DNA of 59,440 nucleotides from Synechococcus sp. AG-686-F08 (GTDB lineage: Bacteria > Cyanobacteriota > Cyanobacteriia > PCC-6307 > Cyanobiaceae): NCBI GenBank assembly GCA_003210315.1, contig QCVQ01000006.1:1-59440 (forward strand). The letters are read 5' to 3'. Each line of letters opens with the position of its first letter. Position 1 is the first letter of the stretch. The notes beneath the pieces are model-generated. The model did not search any database. It was not told the origin of the DNA and was given only the letters and a program-made list of their open reading frames with translations. The translations under genes and the position numbers were made by a program. Below are positions 28,289-37,149 of the stretch, one piece after another.

Positions 28289-30967
28289 TCAGTCCTCAGC
28301 TGATGGTTCAGAGGACTCCTCTGATGCGGAGGGCTGCTCAGCAACGACGTCAGCTGCGCTGTTGGGATCGGCTTCATCGGAGGGTTCGGATTCGTTGTCG
28401 TCATCCGTTTCGGCCTCAGGTGGAACCAAAACCACATCGGCTAAACGGTCGCCCTTATCCAATCGCTGCAAACGAACTCCAGTTGCTGCGCGGGATTGCT
28501 GGGGAATGGCATCAGCGCCAGTACGCACAATCACTCCCTTTTCACTCACCAGCAGCAACTCTTCTCCGGCCCCCAGCACCCTTAAACCAACCAGCTCATC
28601 GGCATCGGTGCGGAACTTCATTGCGCGCAACCCCATGCCCGCCCGCTTCTGCAAACGGAACTGGGTCACTGGCACCCGTTTGCCAAGACCAGAGGCGGAA
28701 GCCACCAGCACCCAAGGTCCTTCCACCGCAGTGGTTTCGCCCCCATCACTGCCTTCATCACCCTCATCTGCACTTGCAGCAATTTGATCCGCCAACTCCG
28801 CAGGCAGCACGTCCATGCTCACCAAGCTGTCGCCTGCGCGCAGATTCATCGAGCGCACACCTCGGGCCGTTCGGCCCAAGGGCCGCAACTCGTTATCACT
28901 GAGCCGGAAGTGAATCGTCATTCCGGCCCGTGAGCCGATCAGGACGCTATCTCCCGGCACTGCAAGCCGCACCCAAGTCAGGGCATCACCCTCTTCCAAG
29001 CCAATGGCTATCAAACCGTTGGAGCGGATGTTGCTAAAGGCCGAAAGCCGGGTTCGCTTGATGTATCCACCGGTCGTGAGCATCAACAGATCGGTGTCGT
29101 CGTTGAATTCCGACACGGCCAACAACGATGTGATCGCCTCTTCACGAGGGATCGGCAGCAGCTGCACGATTGGTGTGCCCTTAGCGGTGCGGCTGCACTG
29201 GGGCACTCGATAGGTAGGAACGGCATACGACACACCTCGATCGCTGAATAGCAACAAGGTGTCGTGGTCGTTGCAACCAATAAACAGCTTGACCGCTTCT
29301 TCTCCTTGACTGCGCGTGCCTGCCTTGCCTCGAGTGCCACGACTCGTCGCTTCAAATTCACTCACCGGCATCCGCTTGAGATAACCGGTTTCCGTAAGAA
29401 GCACGACGGATCGCTCATTGGCGATCAGATCAATGTCTTCCAGACCACCGGCAAGATCAAGAATCTCGGTGCGACGAGGAACGGCATGGCGATCACGCAG
29501 CTGCCCCAGCTCATCTTCAATGATTCCAAACACCCGCTCCCTGCGGCCAAGGATGTCCTTGTAGTCGGCGATCTTGGTGACCAGATCCTCATGCTCAAGG
29601 CGGATTTTGTCCGCCTCTAGGGCTGTAAGGCGCCGAAGCTGCATCTGCAAAATGGCGTCTGCCTGCAAAGAGGAAAGGCCATGGCGCTCCTGCAGCTGTG
29701 TGCGTGCTGTAGCGGCATCGGGCGCAGCACGAATCAGGGCAATGATTGGATCGAGTTGATCCAGGGCCAGCAGCAAGCCCAACAGGATGTGATCGCGCTC
29801 TTCAGCCTTCCGTAGTAGGTATCGCGTGCGGCGTTCAATCGTCTCAACTCTGAACTCGAGGAACACCTCGAGCATCTTGCGCAACGTGAGCAAGATCGGC
29901 TCACTGTTGACCAACGCCAGCATGTGGGCGCTGAAATTGCTTTGAAGCGGAGTGAGTTTGTAGAGGTTGTTGAGCACCACCTGCGGGTAGGCGTCTCGGC
30001 GCAGCTCCACCACAACGCGCATGCCATCGCGATCGCTCTCATCGCGAATGTCTGAAATGCCCTCCAGCTTCTTGTCGTTCACCATCTCGGCGATGCGTTC
30101 AATCATCGCCGCCTTATTGGTTTGATAAGGCAGGGCCGTGATGATCACCGCATCTCGGTCCGGGCGACCGGGAGCCTCGATCGTTTCGATCCCAGCAACC
30201 CCTCGCATCGTCACCGAACCACGTCCGGTGAGATAGGTCTCACGAATTCCAGTGCGACCCAAAATTTGACCACCGGTGGGGAAGTCAGGGCCTGGGATCA
30301 GAGCCATCAGCTCCTGATCGGTGATCTCAGGGTTGCTGATCAAAGCCAACAATCCCGTAATCAGCTCTCCAAGGTTGTGTGGAGGAATGTTGGTGGCCAT
30401 ACCCACCGCAATCCCAGCTGATCCATTGAGGAGGAGCTGGGGAATGCGCGATGGCAGAACGGTGGGTTCTTGCTGCGACCCGTCGAAGTTGTCGGCGAAG
30501 TCAACCGTTTCAGCCTCGATATCTTCGAGGAGGCTGTCGGTGGTTAAAGCCTGCAGTCGCGATTCGGTGTACCGCATGGCAGCGGGAGGGTCGTTGTCGA
30601 CCGAGCCGAAATTGCCATGCCCATCGATCAACGGCATGGACATCGAGAAATCCTGGGCCATGCGCACCAGGGCGTCGTAGACGGCCGTATCACCATGGGG
30701 GTGGTACTTACCAAGCACCTCACCCACCACACGAGCGCACTTTCGGTAGGGCCGATCACTGGTCAGCCCGAGCTCGTACATGGCATACAAAATGCGCCGG
30801 TGCACAGGCTTGAGTCCATCTCGAGCGTCGGGCAGCGCACGCCCAACGATCACGCTCATCGCGTACTCCAGATAGGAGCGCGACATTTCGTTGCGCAAAT
30901 CTGTCTGGATGATCCGATCGTCGGATTCGCCGGGACCGCCGCTGCCGGGTCCCACTGGATCCGCCAT
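28289..30967 (-). CDS. gyrA: DNA gyrase subunit A
   Basis: Breakage-reunion subunit of the type II topoisomerase that introduces negative supercoils. Full length at 892 residues. [16 protein letters not shown] and [20 protein letters not shown] are the quinolone-region and active-site helices; the catalytic Tyr is Tyr133 in AAMRYTESR. The C-terminal pinwheel domain has GyrA-box-like turns (RGTRGKAG, about residue 540), and the last 50 residues are acidic. Followed with a two-base gap by lycopene cyclase, an unusual core-gene pairing. Confidence 0.97.
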   Translation of the reverse strand: MADPVGPGSGGPGESDDRIIQTDLRNEMSRSYLEYAMSVIVGRALPDARDGLKPVHRRILYAMYELGLTSDRPYRKCARVVGEVLGKYHPHGDTAVYDALVRMAQDFSMSMPLIDGHGNFGSVDNDPPAAMRYTESRLQALTTDSLLEDIEAETVDFADNFDGSQQEPTVLPSRIPQLLLNGSAGIAVGMATNIPPHNLGELITGLLALISNPEITDQELMALIPGPDFPTGGQILGRTGIRETYLTGRGSVTMRGVAGIETIEAPGRPDRDAVIITALPYQTNKAAMIERIAEMVNDKKLEGISDIRDESDRDGMRVVVELRRDAYPQVVLNNLYKLTPLQSNFSAHMLALVNSEPILLTLRKMLEVFLEFRVETIERRTRYLLRKAEERDHILLGLLLALDQLDPIIALIRAAPDAATARTQLQERHGLSSLQADAILQMQLRRLTALEADKIRLEHEDLVTKIADYKDILGRRERVFGIIEDELGQLRDRHAVPRRTEILDLAGGLEDIDLIANERSVVLLTETGYLKRMPVSEFEATSRGTRGKAGTRSQGEEAVKLFIGCNDHDTLLLFSDRGVSYAVPTYRVPQCSRTAKGTPIVQLLPIPREEAITSLLAVSEFNDDTDLLMLTTGGYIKRTRLSAFSNIRSNGLIAIGLEEGDALTWVRLAVPGDSVLIGSRAGMTIHFRLSDNELRPLGRTARGVRSMNLRAGDSLVSMDVLPAELADQIAASADEGDEGSDGGETTAVEGPWVLVASASGLGKRVPVTQFRLQKRAGMGLRAMKFRTDADELVGLRVLGAGEELLLVSEKGVIVRTGADAIPQQSRAATGVRLQRLDKGDRLADVVLVPPEAETDDDNESEPSDEADPNSAADVVAEQPSASEESSEPSAED

Positions 30968-31098
30968 ACAAGACCTATTTGCCTTAATTCATCTTATCGC
31001 GAGAACGAGCAACGAAAACGTCAGCTTTTGCTGCGTCTTCAAAACGGCACGTGACAACGCCCTTAAGCTTGCGCAACCCGCATCGTGCTGCTGAAGCC

Positions 31099-31719
31099 AT
31101 GGAAACCGATCCGATCAATCCGGCGTCCTCTGACTCCAGTCCTTCGATGGAGATCAAAAGTACCGACCCGATCGAATCAGTAGACCCAGCAGCCGACTCA
31201 GCAGCGTCTGATTCAGCAGCAGCCGAACTCGAAGCAGACAAACCCGACACTGCAGCGACCCCAATCGCACCAGAGCCGGAGAAGACTCAAGAGCCTGTCG
31301 TCGCATCCATCCCAACGCCCGCAGCATCCGAAGCAATCGCTGAGCGCATCCAGGTGGCAGCAACAACCTCATCCAGTGCTGACGACAACTCCAGCGAAGG
31401 TGGGGAATGGGATCTGCTCAGCTCCAAAGTTCAGCAGTGGTGGGATGACAACAACCTCGTTGACCTCTGGCAACGCTCCCGCAGGCCCCTGTTCCTGATT
31501 GTTGGCCTGATTGGATTGACCCTGCTGATCAGGATTTACAGCGGAATCTTGGCGGCGATTGGCAGCATTCCTCTCGCTCCAAGATTGTTTGAACTGGTTG
31601 GCCTGGGTTGGGTGATCTGGTTCTCCGTGACCAAGCTGATTCGCAGCGAAGAGAGAAAAGCTCTACTCGCAAACGTGGGAGGCATTTGGTCTGCTTTTAG
31701 GGGCTCGGTTCGTCCCTGA
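31099..31719 (+). CDS. Standalone CAAD-domain (CURT1-like) membrane protein
   Basis: About 206 residues. The first 115 are acidic, Ala/Ser/Pro-rich and disordered. The rest is the CAAD module: an amphipathic start (WWDDNNLVDLWQRSRRP), two spans (LFLIVGLIGLTLLIRIY and LFELVGLGWVIWFSVTKLI) and a basic tail. CAAD domains are found fused to cyanobacterial aminoacyl-tRNA synthetases and as single proteins related to thylakoid curvature proteins. I place the start at ATG 31099; the frame is open to a GTG at 31051. It is divergent from gyrA. Confidence 0.82.
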   Translation: METDPINPASSDSSPSMEIKSTDPIESVDPAADSAASDSAAAELEADKPDTAATPIAPEPEKTQEPVVASIPTPAASEAIAERIQVAATTSSSADDNSSEGGEWDLLSSKVQQWWDDNNLVDLWQRSRRPLFLIVGLIGLTLLIRIYSGILAAIGSIPLAPRLFELVGLGWVIWFSVTKLIRSEERKALLANVGGIWSAFRGSVRP

Positions 31720-31780
31720 TCACTGCAACCCACTGCATGACCGGTTGGTAGTTTGTACTGATCTTTAAGTACGACTAGCG

Positions 31781-32944
31781 GTGGACATTCAGCTCGGACG
31801 CTCCAAAGTTGTTCGCCGGGCCTATGGCATCGATGAGATCGCCCTGGTGCCAGGGGGTCGCACGGTAGATCCGGAGGTCACCAACACCAGCTGGTCCCTG
31901 GGTGGAATCGAGCGAGAAATCCCGATCATTGCCAGCGCGATGGACGGGGTGGTGGATGTGGGAATGGCGGTACGGCTCTCGCAGCTCGGAGCTCTTGGTG
32001 TCTTGAATCTGGAGGGAATCCAGACCCGTTACGAAGACCCCACCGAGGCCTTAGATCGCATCACATCCGTCGGCAAGGACGAATTTGTGCCGTTGATGCA
32101 AGAGATCTACAGCCAACCCGTTCAAGAAAGCCTGATTCGCAAGCGGATTGAAGCGATTAAATCCCAGGGCGGAATTGCAGCTGTAAGCGGAACACCAGTG
32201 GCGGCGCTGCGCTTTGGCAAGGCGATTGCAGAGGCGGGGGCCGATCTGTTTTTTGTGCAAGCGACCGTGGTTTCCACCAACCACATCGGCCCTGAAGGAC
32301 AAGAGACCCTCAATTTGGAAACGCTTTGCCGCGACATGGGTGTGCCCGTGGTGATCGGCAATTGCGTCACCTATGAAGTCGCCCTGCAACTCATGCGTGC
32401 TGGTGCTGCAGGCGTCATGGTGGGGATTGGTCCTGGTGCAGCCTGCACCTCCCGTGGGGTGCTTGGCGTCGGCATTCCCCAAGCCACCGCAGTGGCCGAT
32501 TGCGCCGCTGCACGTGCTGACTACGAGAAGGAAAGCGGTCGCTACGTCCCGATCGTGGCTGATGGAGGCATCGTCACCGGTGGGGACATCTGCAAGTGCA
32601 TCGCCTGTGGTGCTGATGCCGTGATGATTGGATCTCCCATCGCCCGCTCAGACGAGGCACCAGGCCGTGGATTCCACTGGGGAATGGCCACTCCAAGCCC
32701 AGTGCTTCCGCGCGGCACTCGAATCAATGTTGGCAGCACTGGCAGCCTCGAACGCATCTTGCGAGGTCCAGCCAAACTCGATGATGGAACCCACAACTTG
32801 CTCGGTTGCCTGAAGACCTCAATGGGAACGCTTGGGGCACGCACTATTAAGGAAATGCAGCAGGTGGAAGTGGTGGTGGCGCCATCCCTGCTTACAGAAG
32901 GGAAGGTGTATCAGAAAGCCCAGCAGTTAGGAATGGGCAAATAA
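31781..32944 (+). CDS. guaB3: GuaB3-type IMP dehydrogenase/GMP reductase family protein
   Basis: A 387-residue TIM-barrel protein without CBS domains. The substrate/catalytic loop GIGPGAACTSRGVLGVGIPQ holds the catalytic Cys (about residue 223), followed by VADGGIVTGGDICKCIACGADAVMIGSP. The N-terminal RSKVVRRAYGIDEIALVPG separates this GuaB3 subfamily from true IMP dehydrogenase. Recent work on a cyanobacterial GuaB3 reported GMP reductase activity, so purine salvage rather than de novo synthesis is likely. GTG start. Followed by Yfr1 and trxA as in other picocyanobacteria. Confidence 0.92.
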   Translation: MDIQLGRSKVVRRAYGIDEIALVPGGRTVDPEVTNTSWSLGGIEREIPIIASAMDGVVDVGMAVRLSQLGALGVLNLEGIQTRYEDPTEALDRITSVGKDEFVPLMQEIYSQPVQESLIRKRIEAIKSQGGIAAVSGTPVAALRFGKAIAEAGADLFFVQATVVSTNHIGPEGQETLNLETLCRDMGVPVVIGNCVTYEVALQLMRAGAAGVMVGIGPGAACTSRGVLGVGIPQATAVADCAAARADYEKESGRYVPIVADGGIVTGGDICKCIACGADAVMIGSPIARSDEAPGRGFHWGMATPSPVLPRGTRINVGSTGSLERILRGPAKLDDGTHNLLGCLKTSMGTLGARTIKEMQQVEVVVAPSLLTEGKVYQKAQQLGMGK

Positions 32945-32958
32945 GCCTTAATCTCAGG

Positions 32959-33018
32959 GCGTGCGGGCTTCGGCCCACACACTCCTCACACCCCCCGGCC
33001 CGACGCGTTCGGGCTTTC
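32959..33018 (+). ncRNA. yfr1: Small regulatory RNA Yfr1
   Basis: Between guaB3 and trxA there is a 5' stem-loop GTGCGGGC-TTCG-GCCCACAC (32961-32980), then the ultraconserved unpaired motif ACTCCTCACAC (32981-32991), a C-rich linker, and a terminator hairpin GCCCGA-cgcgt-TCGGGC (32998-33014) ending in TTTCT. This arrangement and location match Yfr1, which in cyanobacteria represses porin-type mRNAs by pairing through the CU-rich motif. The exact ends are estimated from the stems. Confidence 0.92.
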
Positions 33019-33140
33019 TGTCTTCACCTGACGGTGCTTGGTCTCAACTCGAAACCGTCACAGTTCTGTAGAGCCCCCAAAGATTCTGAGAATTCTTGGG
33101 AAGTGGTTGCTAAATTCACTCGATAACGACGACAAATGGA

Positions 33141-33464
33141 ATGTCCAGCGCTACGGCTGTAACCGACGCATCCTTTGAACAGGATGTCCTTCAAAGTGAC
33201 GTTCCGGTCTTAGTTGACTTCTGGGCTCCCTGGTGTGGCCCTTGCCGCATGGTGGCTCCGATTGTTGACGAGATCTCCAAGGAATTCGAAGGCAAGATCA
33301 AAGTCTTCAAGCTCAATACCGACGAGAACCCAAACGTCGCCAGCCAGTACGGGATTCGTAGCATCCCCACTTTGATGGTGTTCAAGGGCGGCCAGAAAGT
33401 TGACACCGTCGTTGGTGCCGTTCCCAAGGCCACTCTCTCCGGCACGATTTCGAAGCATCTCTGA
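33141..33464 (+). CDS. trxA: Thioredoxin (m-type)
   Basis: A 107-residue disulfide reductase. The active site is WCGPC (Cys32, Cys35), the buried Asp and the cis-Pro (RSIPTLMVF) are in place, and the length is standard. In cyanobacteria this thioredoxin is reduced by ferredoxin-thioredoxin reductase and controls Calvin-cycle and OPP enzymes, among them the G6PDH/OpcA pair also present here. It has its own upstream region after the Yfr1 terminator. Confidence 0.96.
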   Translation: MSSATAVTDASFEQDVLQSDVPVLVDFWAPWCGPCRMVAPIVDEISKEFEGKIKVFKLNTDENPNVASQYGIRSIPTLMVFKGGQKVDTVVGAVPKATLSGTISKHL

Positions 33465-33505
33465 GGCCTAGCTGGTCTTCGCCATTCGCCACGACACTGA
33501 TTCCC

Positions 33506-34156
33506 ATGTCTCGTTCAGTTCAGACCATTGGACTGATCGATTACGGCATGGGAAATCTTTTTTCTGTTCAAACATGCTTTAAGCGCTTGGGGAGTTCCCT
33601 CAAGGCTGTGCAGCATCCGGATGATTTAGAAGGTTGTCAGGCCTTGATCCTTCCTGGTGTAGGCGCGTTCGATCCCGCCATGGATCGCTTAGAAGCCACA
33701 GGGCTGATCCCTGAATTGCTCGCCTGGGACAAAGCCGATCGCCCGCTCCTAGGGATCTGCCTGGGATTGCAGCTGTTGTTTGAGTCCAGCGAAGAAGGCC
33801 AACGCAAGGGGCTTGGCTTGCTGGCTGGACAGGTGAAAGCGCTTCCTAGGGATCAGGGAGAACGCATCCCTCACATGGGCTGGGGAAGGCTGCAGATTGA
33901 TCGCCCTTCCCCCCTACTACCGGATCCTTCCAGCTCGGAATGGATGTATTTCGTGCATTCATTTGCTGCAGAGCCCCAGGCAGCACAGGATCGAGCGGCA
34001 AGCGTTGAATTCGGCTCCGGCCATGCCACCGCAGCGGTTTGGCGCAAACGGCTGGGAGCCTGTCAATTTCACCCTGAGAAATCGGCGCTCACAGGCCAGC
34101 GTTTGCTGTCGCGATGGCTGGAATGGTTGCAGCAGGGCGCTCCGTTGATGCCGTGA
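33506..34156 (+). CDS. hisH: Imidazole glycerol phosphate synthase, glutaminase subunit
   Basis: Supplies ammonia from glutamine to HisF in histidine synthesis. The 216-residue protein has IGLIDYGMGNLFSV at its start, the nucleophile Cys85 in GICLGLQLLFE, the oxyanion-related LPGVGAFD, and the His-Glu pair in CQFHPEKS. HisF is not in the window. The 3' end overlaps the rsmD frame. Confidence 0.95.
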   Translation: MSRSVQTIGLIDYGMGNLFSVQTCFKRLGSSLKAVQHPDDLEGCQALILPGVGAFDPAMDRLEATGLIPELLAWDKADRPLLGICLGLQLLFESSEEGQRKGLGLLAGQVKALPRDQGERIPHMGWGRLQIDRPSPLLPDPSSSEWMYFVHSFAAEPQAAQDRAASVEFGSGHATAAVWRKRLGACQFHPEKSALTGQRLLSRWLEWLQQGAPLMP

Positions 34157-34764
34157 GCGGCCTGCTGCGTCTCAGCGGAGGTCGTCGCCTACGCAGTCCT
34201 GTTGGGACCAGCACCAGGCCCACCACAGCCCGTGTCCGCGAAGCGGTCATGAACATGCTCGCCTCAGAGCTACAGGACGCCTCCTGGCTCGACCTATGCA
34301 GTGGCAGCGGCGTGATGGGTTGCGAAGCGATCGAACGCGGCGTGAGCAGGGTGTGGGCCGTGGAAAAGGATCCCAAAACAGCGTCCGTCTGCCGAGAGAA
34401 TCTGATGCTGATCGCCGGAGGACGATCACCCTCTCCAGCCATTGAAGTCATCCGTCGAGATTTGGTGAGCTGGCTCCAAATGGGCCGTCCAAGCTCCTTA
34501 CCCACCTTCGATGTCGTCTATTTCGATCCTCCCTATGGATCAAACCTTTATGAACCCACCTTGCTGGGACTCCTTGAGGGCCACTGGGTTAGCAGCCAAG
34601 GAGTAGTGATTTGTGAACATGCTCGCCATAAAAAATTGACCCCACCATCGCCCTGGACGCTGGTGGATCAACGACGGTACGGAACGAGCGCCCTTTTGCT
34701 GCTCAGCCCCCCAGAGCACTACCCCGGCGGTACTGATTCCAAGCGGCAACAAACAACCCCATGA
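34114..34764 (+). CDS. rsmD: 16S rRNA (guanine-N2)-methyltransferase RsmD
   Basis: Methylates G966 of 16S rRNA using S-adenosylmethionine. [20 protein letters not shown] and REAVMNML start the conserved part, [18 protein letters not shown] is the SAM site, and [10 protein letters not shown] is the catalytic N6/N2-methyltransferase motif. The frame runs from ATG 34114, overlapping hisH by 43 bp. A GTG at 34153 would give a tidy GTGA overlap and a start closer to the family norm, and may be the true one. Confidence 0.92.
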   Translation: MAGMVAAGRSVDAVSGLLRLSGGRRLRSPVGTSTRPTTARVREAVMNMLASELQDASWLDLCSGSGVMGCEAIERGVSRVWAVEKDPKTASVCRENLMLIAGGRSPSPAIEVIRRDLVSWLQMGRPSSLPTFDVVYFDPPYGSNLYEPTLLGLLEGHWVSSQGVVICEHARHKKLTPPSPWTLVDQRRYGTSALLLLSPPEHYPGGTDSKRQQTTP

Positions 34765-34816
34765 GGGTGATCGGAATCAAACCCAAAACAATGCCGCAAA
34801 GAAGGGGTTCGATCAT
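34703..34816 (-). CDS. petG: Cytochrome b6f complex subunit PetG
   Basis: A 37-residue single-span subunit needed for b6f assembly or stability in the thylakoid. [20 protein letters not shown] and the following basic end (WNQYRRG) match PetG closely in length and sequence. It overlaps the 3' end of rsmD on the other strand by about 60 bp and is divergent from the cytochrome gene, 56 bp away. Confidence 0.96.
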   Translation of the reverse strand: MIEPLLCGIVLGLIPITLMGLFVAAWNQYRRGSALGG

Positions 34817-34872
34817 GTCGTCGCGCCCAATGAAAAGATTGAGCACAATTGTTCCATGGCCAGGTCTCTTCT

Positions 34873-35262
34873 GTGACGGCACCGTCATCAACTGCTGCAG
34901 CAATTCCTGAGCGGAGTCGAGGTCTCATTGCGGCCCTCACCGTTTTTGCGGCGATGGCTTGCATCGTTTTGTTGGTATGGATGTTGGGCAACACACGCCA
35001 AGATCCCTACACCAAAGCAACGCTTGTCCTTGAAGGATCAGAGCAACACGGTGGTCAGATCTTCCGCATCAATTGCGCCGGCTGCCACGGCATCGCAGGC
35101 CAGGGCCTGGTGGGGCCGAGCTTGAAAGGAGTAAGCGACCGGCGCAAGAACATGGAGATCATTCACCAGATTGTGAGTGGTGAGACACCGCCGATGCCCC
35201 GCTTTGAAATCGAGCCACAAAACATGGCTGATCTGCTCTCCTATCTCAAAACGCTGTCTTGA
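34873..35262 (+). CDS. cytM: Membrane-anchored c-type cytochrome, probably cytochrome cM
   Basis: About 129 residues from GTG 34873; a TTG at 34849 would add eight. An uncleaved signal-anchor ([22 protein letters not shown]) is followed by a small class I cytochrome domain with the haem site CAGCH and an axial Met in PPMPRFEIE. Cytochrome cM is proposed to modulate electron flow between photosynthesis and respiration. Sharing a promoter region with petG supports a thylakoid electron-transfer role. Confidence 0.85.
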   Translation: MTAPSSTAAAIPERSRGLIAALTVFAAMACIVLLVWMLGNTRQDPYTKATLVLEGSEQHGGQIFRINCAGCHGIAGQGLVGPSLKGVSDRRKNMEIIHQIVSGETPPMPRFEIEPQNMADLLSYLKTLS

Positions 35263-35987
35263 CATTGGCCGTGGTGCTGGTCGAGCCAGCAGGACCTCTC
35301 AACGTCGGCAGCGTGGCTCGATTGTGTGCCAATTACAACATTCAAGATCTCAGGCTCGTGGCACCCCGGTGTGATCCAGCTGATCCCGAAGCCGTGCGCA
35401 TGGCCGTCCACGGTGATGCCGTTCTCCAAGACGCCACCATTTTTCCCTCGTTGCTCGAGGCCGTCGCTGATTGTCAGCAGGTGGTGGCCAGTTGCGGGCG
35501 GATCGATCACGGCGAGATCCCCCTGCAATCGCCTGAGGAAATCGCACCCTGGATTCAAGCGGGCAGGTCGCAAGGCCTGCGCTCGGCGCTGGTGTTTGGC
35601 CGTGAGGATCGCGGGCTCACCAATGACGAACTCCTGATCAGCCATCGGGTTTTCAAGTTGCACACCGGAGATCTATACCCATCGCTCAACCTCTCTCATG
35701 CCGTAGCTGTGGTTCTGCATGAGCTGGAGCGAGAACGGCGCTTGCAGGCAGCACCTGAGGCGCCAGTGAGCGAGATCCCCGCCAGCGCTCCTGAGCTGGA
35801 TGGCTGCCTGCGCGATGCGGAAGAGCTTCTGCTCGAGGTGGGCTTCCTCCTGGAGCACACCGCAAGGGCGCGGATGGCGAAGGTGAAAGGGCTCGTGCAA
35901 CGGGCCCTGATTCGCAGCGATGAAGTGGCCCTCTTGCGCGGCATGGTGCGTCAATTGCGTTGGGCAGCGAGGCGCAACCGCCCGTAA
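35259..35987 (+). CDS. TrmJ-like SpoU-family RNA 2'-O-methyltransferase
   Basis: A 242-residue SPOUT enzyme. The three family motifs are present: NVGSVARLCANY, ALVFGREDRGLTNDE and LNLSHAVAVVLHEL, the last forming the trefoil knot that binds SAM. It resembles TrmJ (tRNA position 32), but the target cannot be fixed. The TTG start overlaps the cytochrome stop codon (TTGA), which implies translational coupling. Confidence 0.88.
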   Translation: MTLAVVLVEPAGPLNVGSVARLCANYNIQDLRLVAPRCDPADPEAVRMAVHGDAVLQDATIFPSLLEAVADCQQVVASCGRIDHGEIPLQSPEEIAPWIQAGRSQGLRSALVFGREDRGLTNDELLISHRVFKLHTGDLYPSLNLSHAVAVVLHELERERRLQAAPEAPVSEIPASAPELDGCLRDAEELLLEVGFLLEHTARARMAKVKGLVQRALIRSDEVALLRGMVRQLRWAARRNRP

Positions 35988-37135
35988 CCTCAGGCTCTCC
36001 TGCACCCCCCCCCTTGGCCTCCAGTCGTTCCAGTCAACAGCCCCCAGGTTGGGGAGGTCCCCTGAGGTTGCTGCTGCGCCTGGTGCTCATGGGGGTGGGT
36101 CTAGGCGTGATCACAGGCTCTGCCCTGAAGCTGGCTGGTCCTGCTGTCCAGCGCGGAGATCTCTCCCTTCCCAGCTGGCTCACACCCAAGGTCACGCCAG
36201 CCAAAGACGTGCAAGGGGATGCAGAGACCGCCGTCATCAATCCACCGAGCAGCACCGACACGCTTGGGCGATTCGAAACCAAACAGGAACTCACCGCCTT
36301 AAGCAAACGCTGGGAAGCACTAGCAGCCCAGGATCCGGACCTTCAGGTCAGTGGCTTCATGCTGGCGCTCGATGATGGCCGCTACGCCCAGCTCAATCCA
36401 GACACGGCATTGCCAGCCGCAAGCGCGATCAAAACACCGATCTTGCTCGTAGCCCTTGAGGAAATCGATGCTGGAAGGCTGAGCTGGAATGAACCGCTCA
36501 CCCTCAACAAAACGGTGGTGGGAGGCGGCGCCGGCTGGATGGCCAGCAAGCCACTGGGGACCCGTTTCCCCACCTATGAGGTGGCCACAGAGATGATTCG
36601 CGTCAGCGACAACACAGCAACCAATCTGCTGATTGAACGGGTAGGCGGGCAGGTGGATCTCAACGCCCGCTTCAACAGCCTGGGACTGAGTGCCACCAAG
36701 GTGAACAACTGGCTTCCAGACTTAAAGGGCACCAACACAACCAGCGCCCGTGATTTAGCCAGGGCGATCGCCCTCGTGGATACCGGGGAAGTGCTCTCGA
36801 TTCGCGGCCGCGATTTATTCCGCGAAGTCATGGGCACCTCCGTCACGAATCGGCTCCTGCCCGGTGGACTGCTCAAGGGCCTTGGCGGCTCCCAGGGCAA
36901 ACCCGATGACAGCCTGATGATTAAGGGCTATCGCGTGTTCAACAAAACCGGCGACATCGGGATCGCTTACGCCGATGCCGGCCTCATCGAACTCCCCGAT
37001 GGTCGCCGTGCCGTTGCTGCCTTTGTCGTGAAAGGTCCGTTCAATGATCCTCGCTCCACAGAGCTGATCCGCAACATGGCTGCCGCCATGGCACCGGTGC
37101 TCAAGCCCAAGCCAGCGCCTCCACATCAACGCTGA
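35960..37135 (+). CDS. Class A beta-lactamase-like serine hydrolase, membrane-anchored
   Basis: A 391-residue protein with a Pro/Ser-rich N-terminus, one span (LRLLLRLVLMGVGLGVITGS, about residues 36-55) and an exported serine-hydrolase domain. The active-site set is complete: SAIK (Ser155, Lys158), SDN in RVSDNTATN, and KTG in FNKTGDIG. Such proteins in cyanobacteria may act on peptidoglycan rather than antibiotics, and no resistance is implied. The start overlaps the methyltransferase by 28 bp with a TTG, so the true start may lie slightly downstream. Confidence 0.88.
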   Translation: MGSEAQPPVTSGSPAPPPLASSRSSQQPPGWGGPLRLLLRLVLMGVGLGVITGSALKLAGPAVQRGDLSLPSWLTPKVTPAKDVQGDAETAVINPPSSTDTLGRFETKQELTALSKRWEALAAQDPDLQVSGFMLALDDGRYAQLNPDTALPAASAIKTPILLVALEEIDAGRLSWNEPLTLNKTVVGGGAGWMASKPLGTRFPTYEVATEMIRVSDNTATNLLIERVGGQVDLNARFNSLGLSATKVNNWLPDLKGTNTTSARDLARAIALVDTGEVLSIRGRDLFREVMGTSVTNRLLPGGLLKGLGGSQGKPDDSLMIKGYRVFNKTGDIGIAYADAGLIELPDGRRAVAAFVVKGPFNDPRSTELIRNMAAAMAPVLKPKPAPPHQR

Positions 37136-37149
37136 TTCCTGTTTTCACC

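Noticed and set aside
31740-31780. LexA- or NtcA-type operator before guaB3 (two GTAC words)
   Set aside because: The two GTAC words are too far apart for either consensus.
35960-37135. Antibiotic resistance gene
   Set aside because: The beta-lactamase-like motifs also occur in cell-wall hydrolases; a membrane-anchored chromosomal copy in a core operon is not evidence of resistance.
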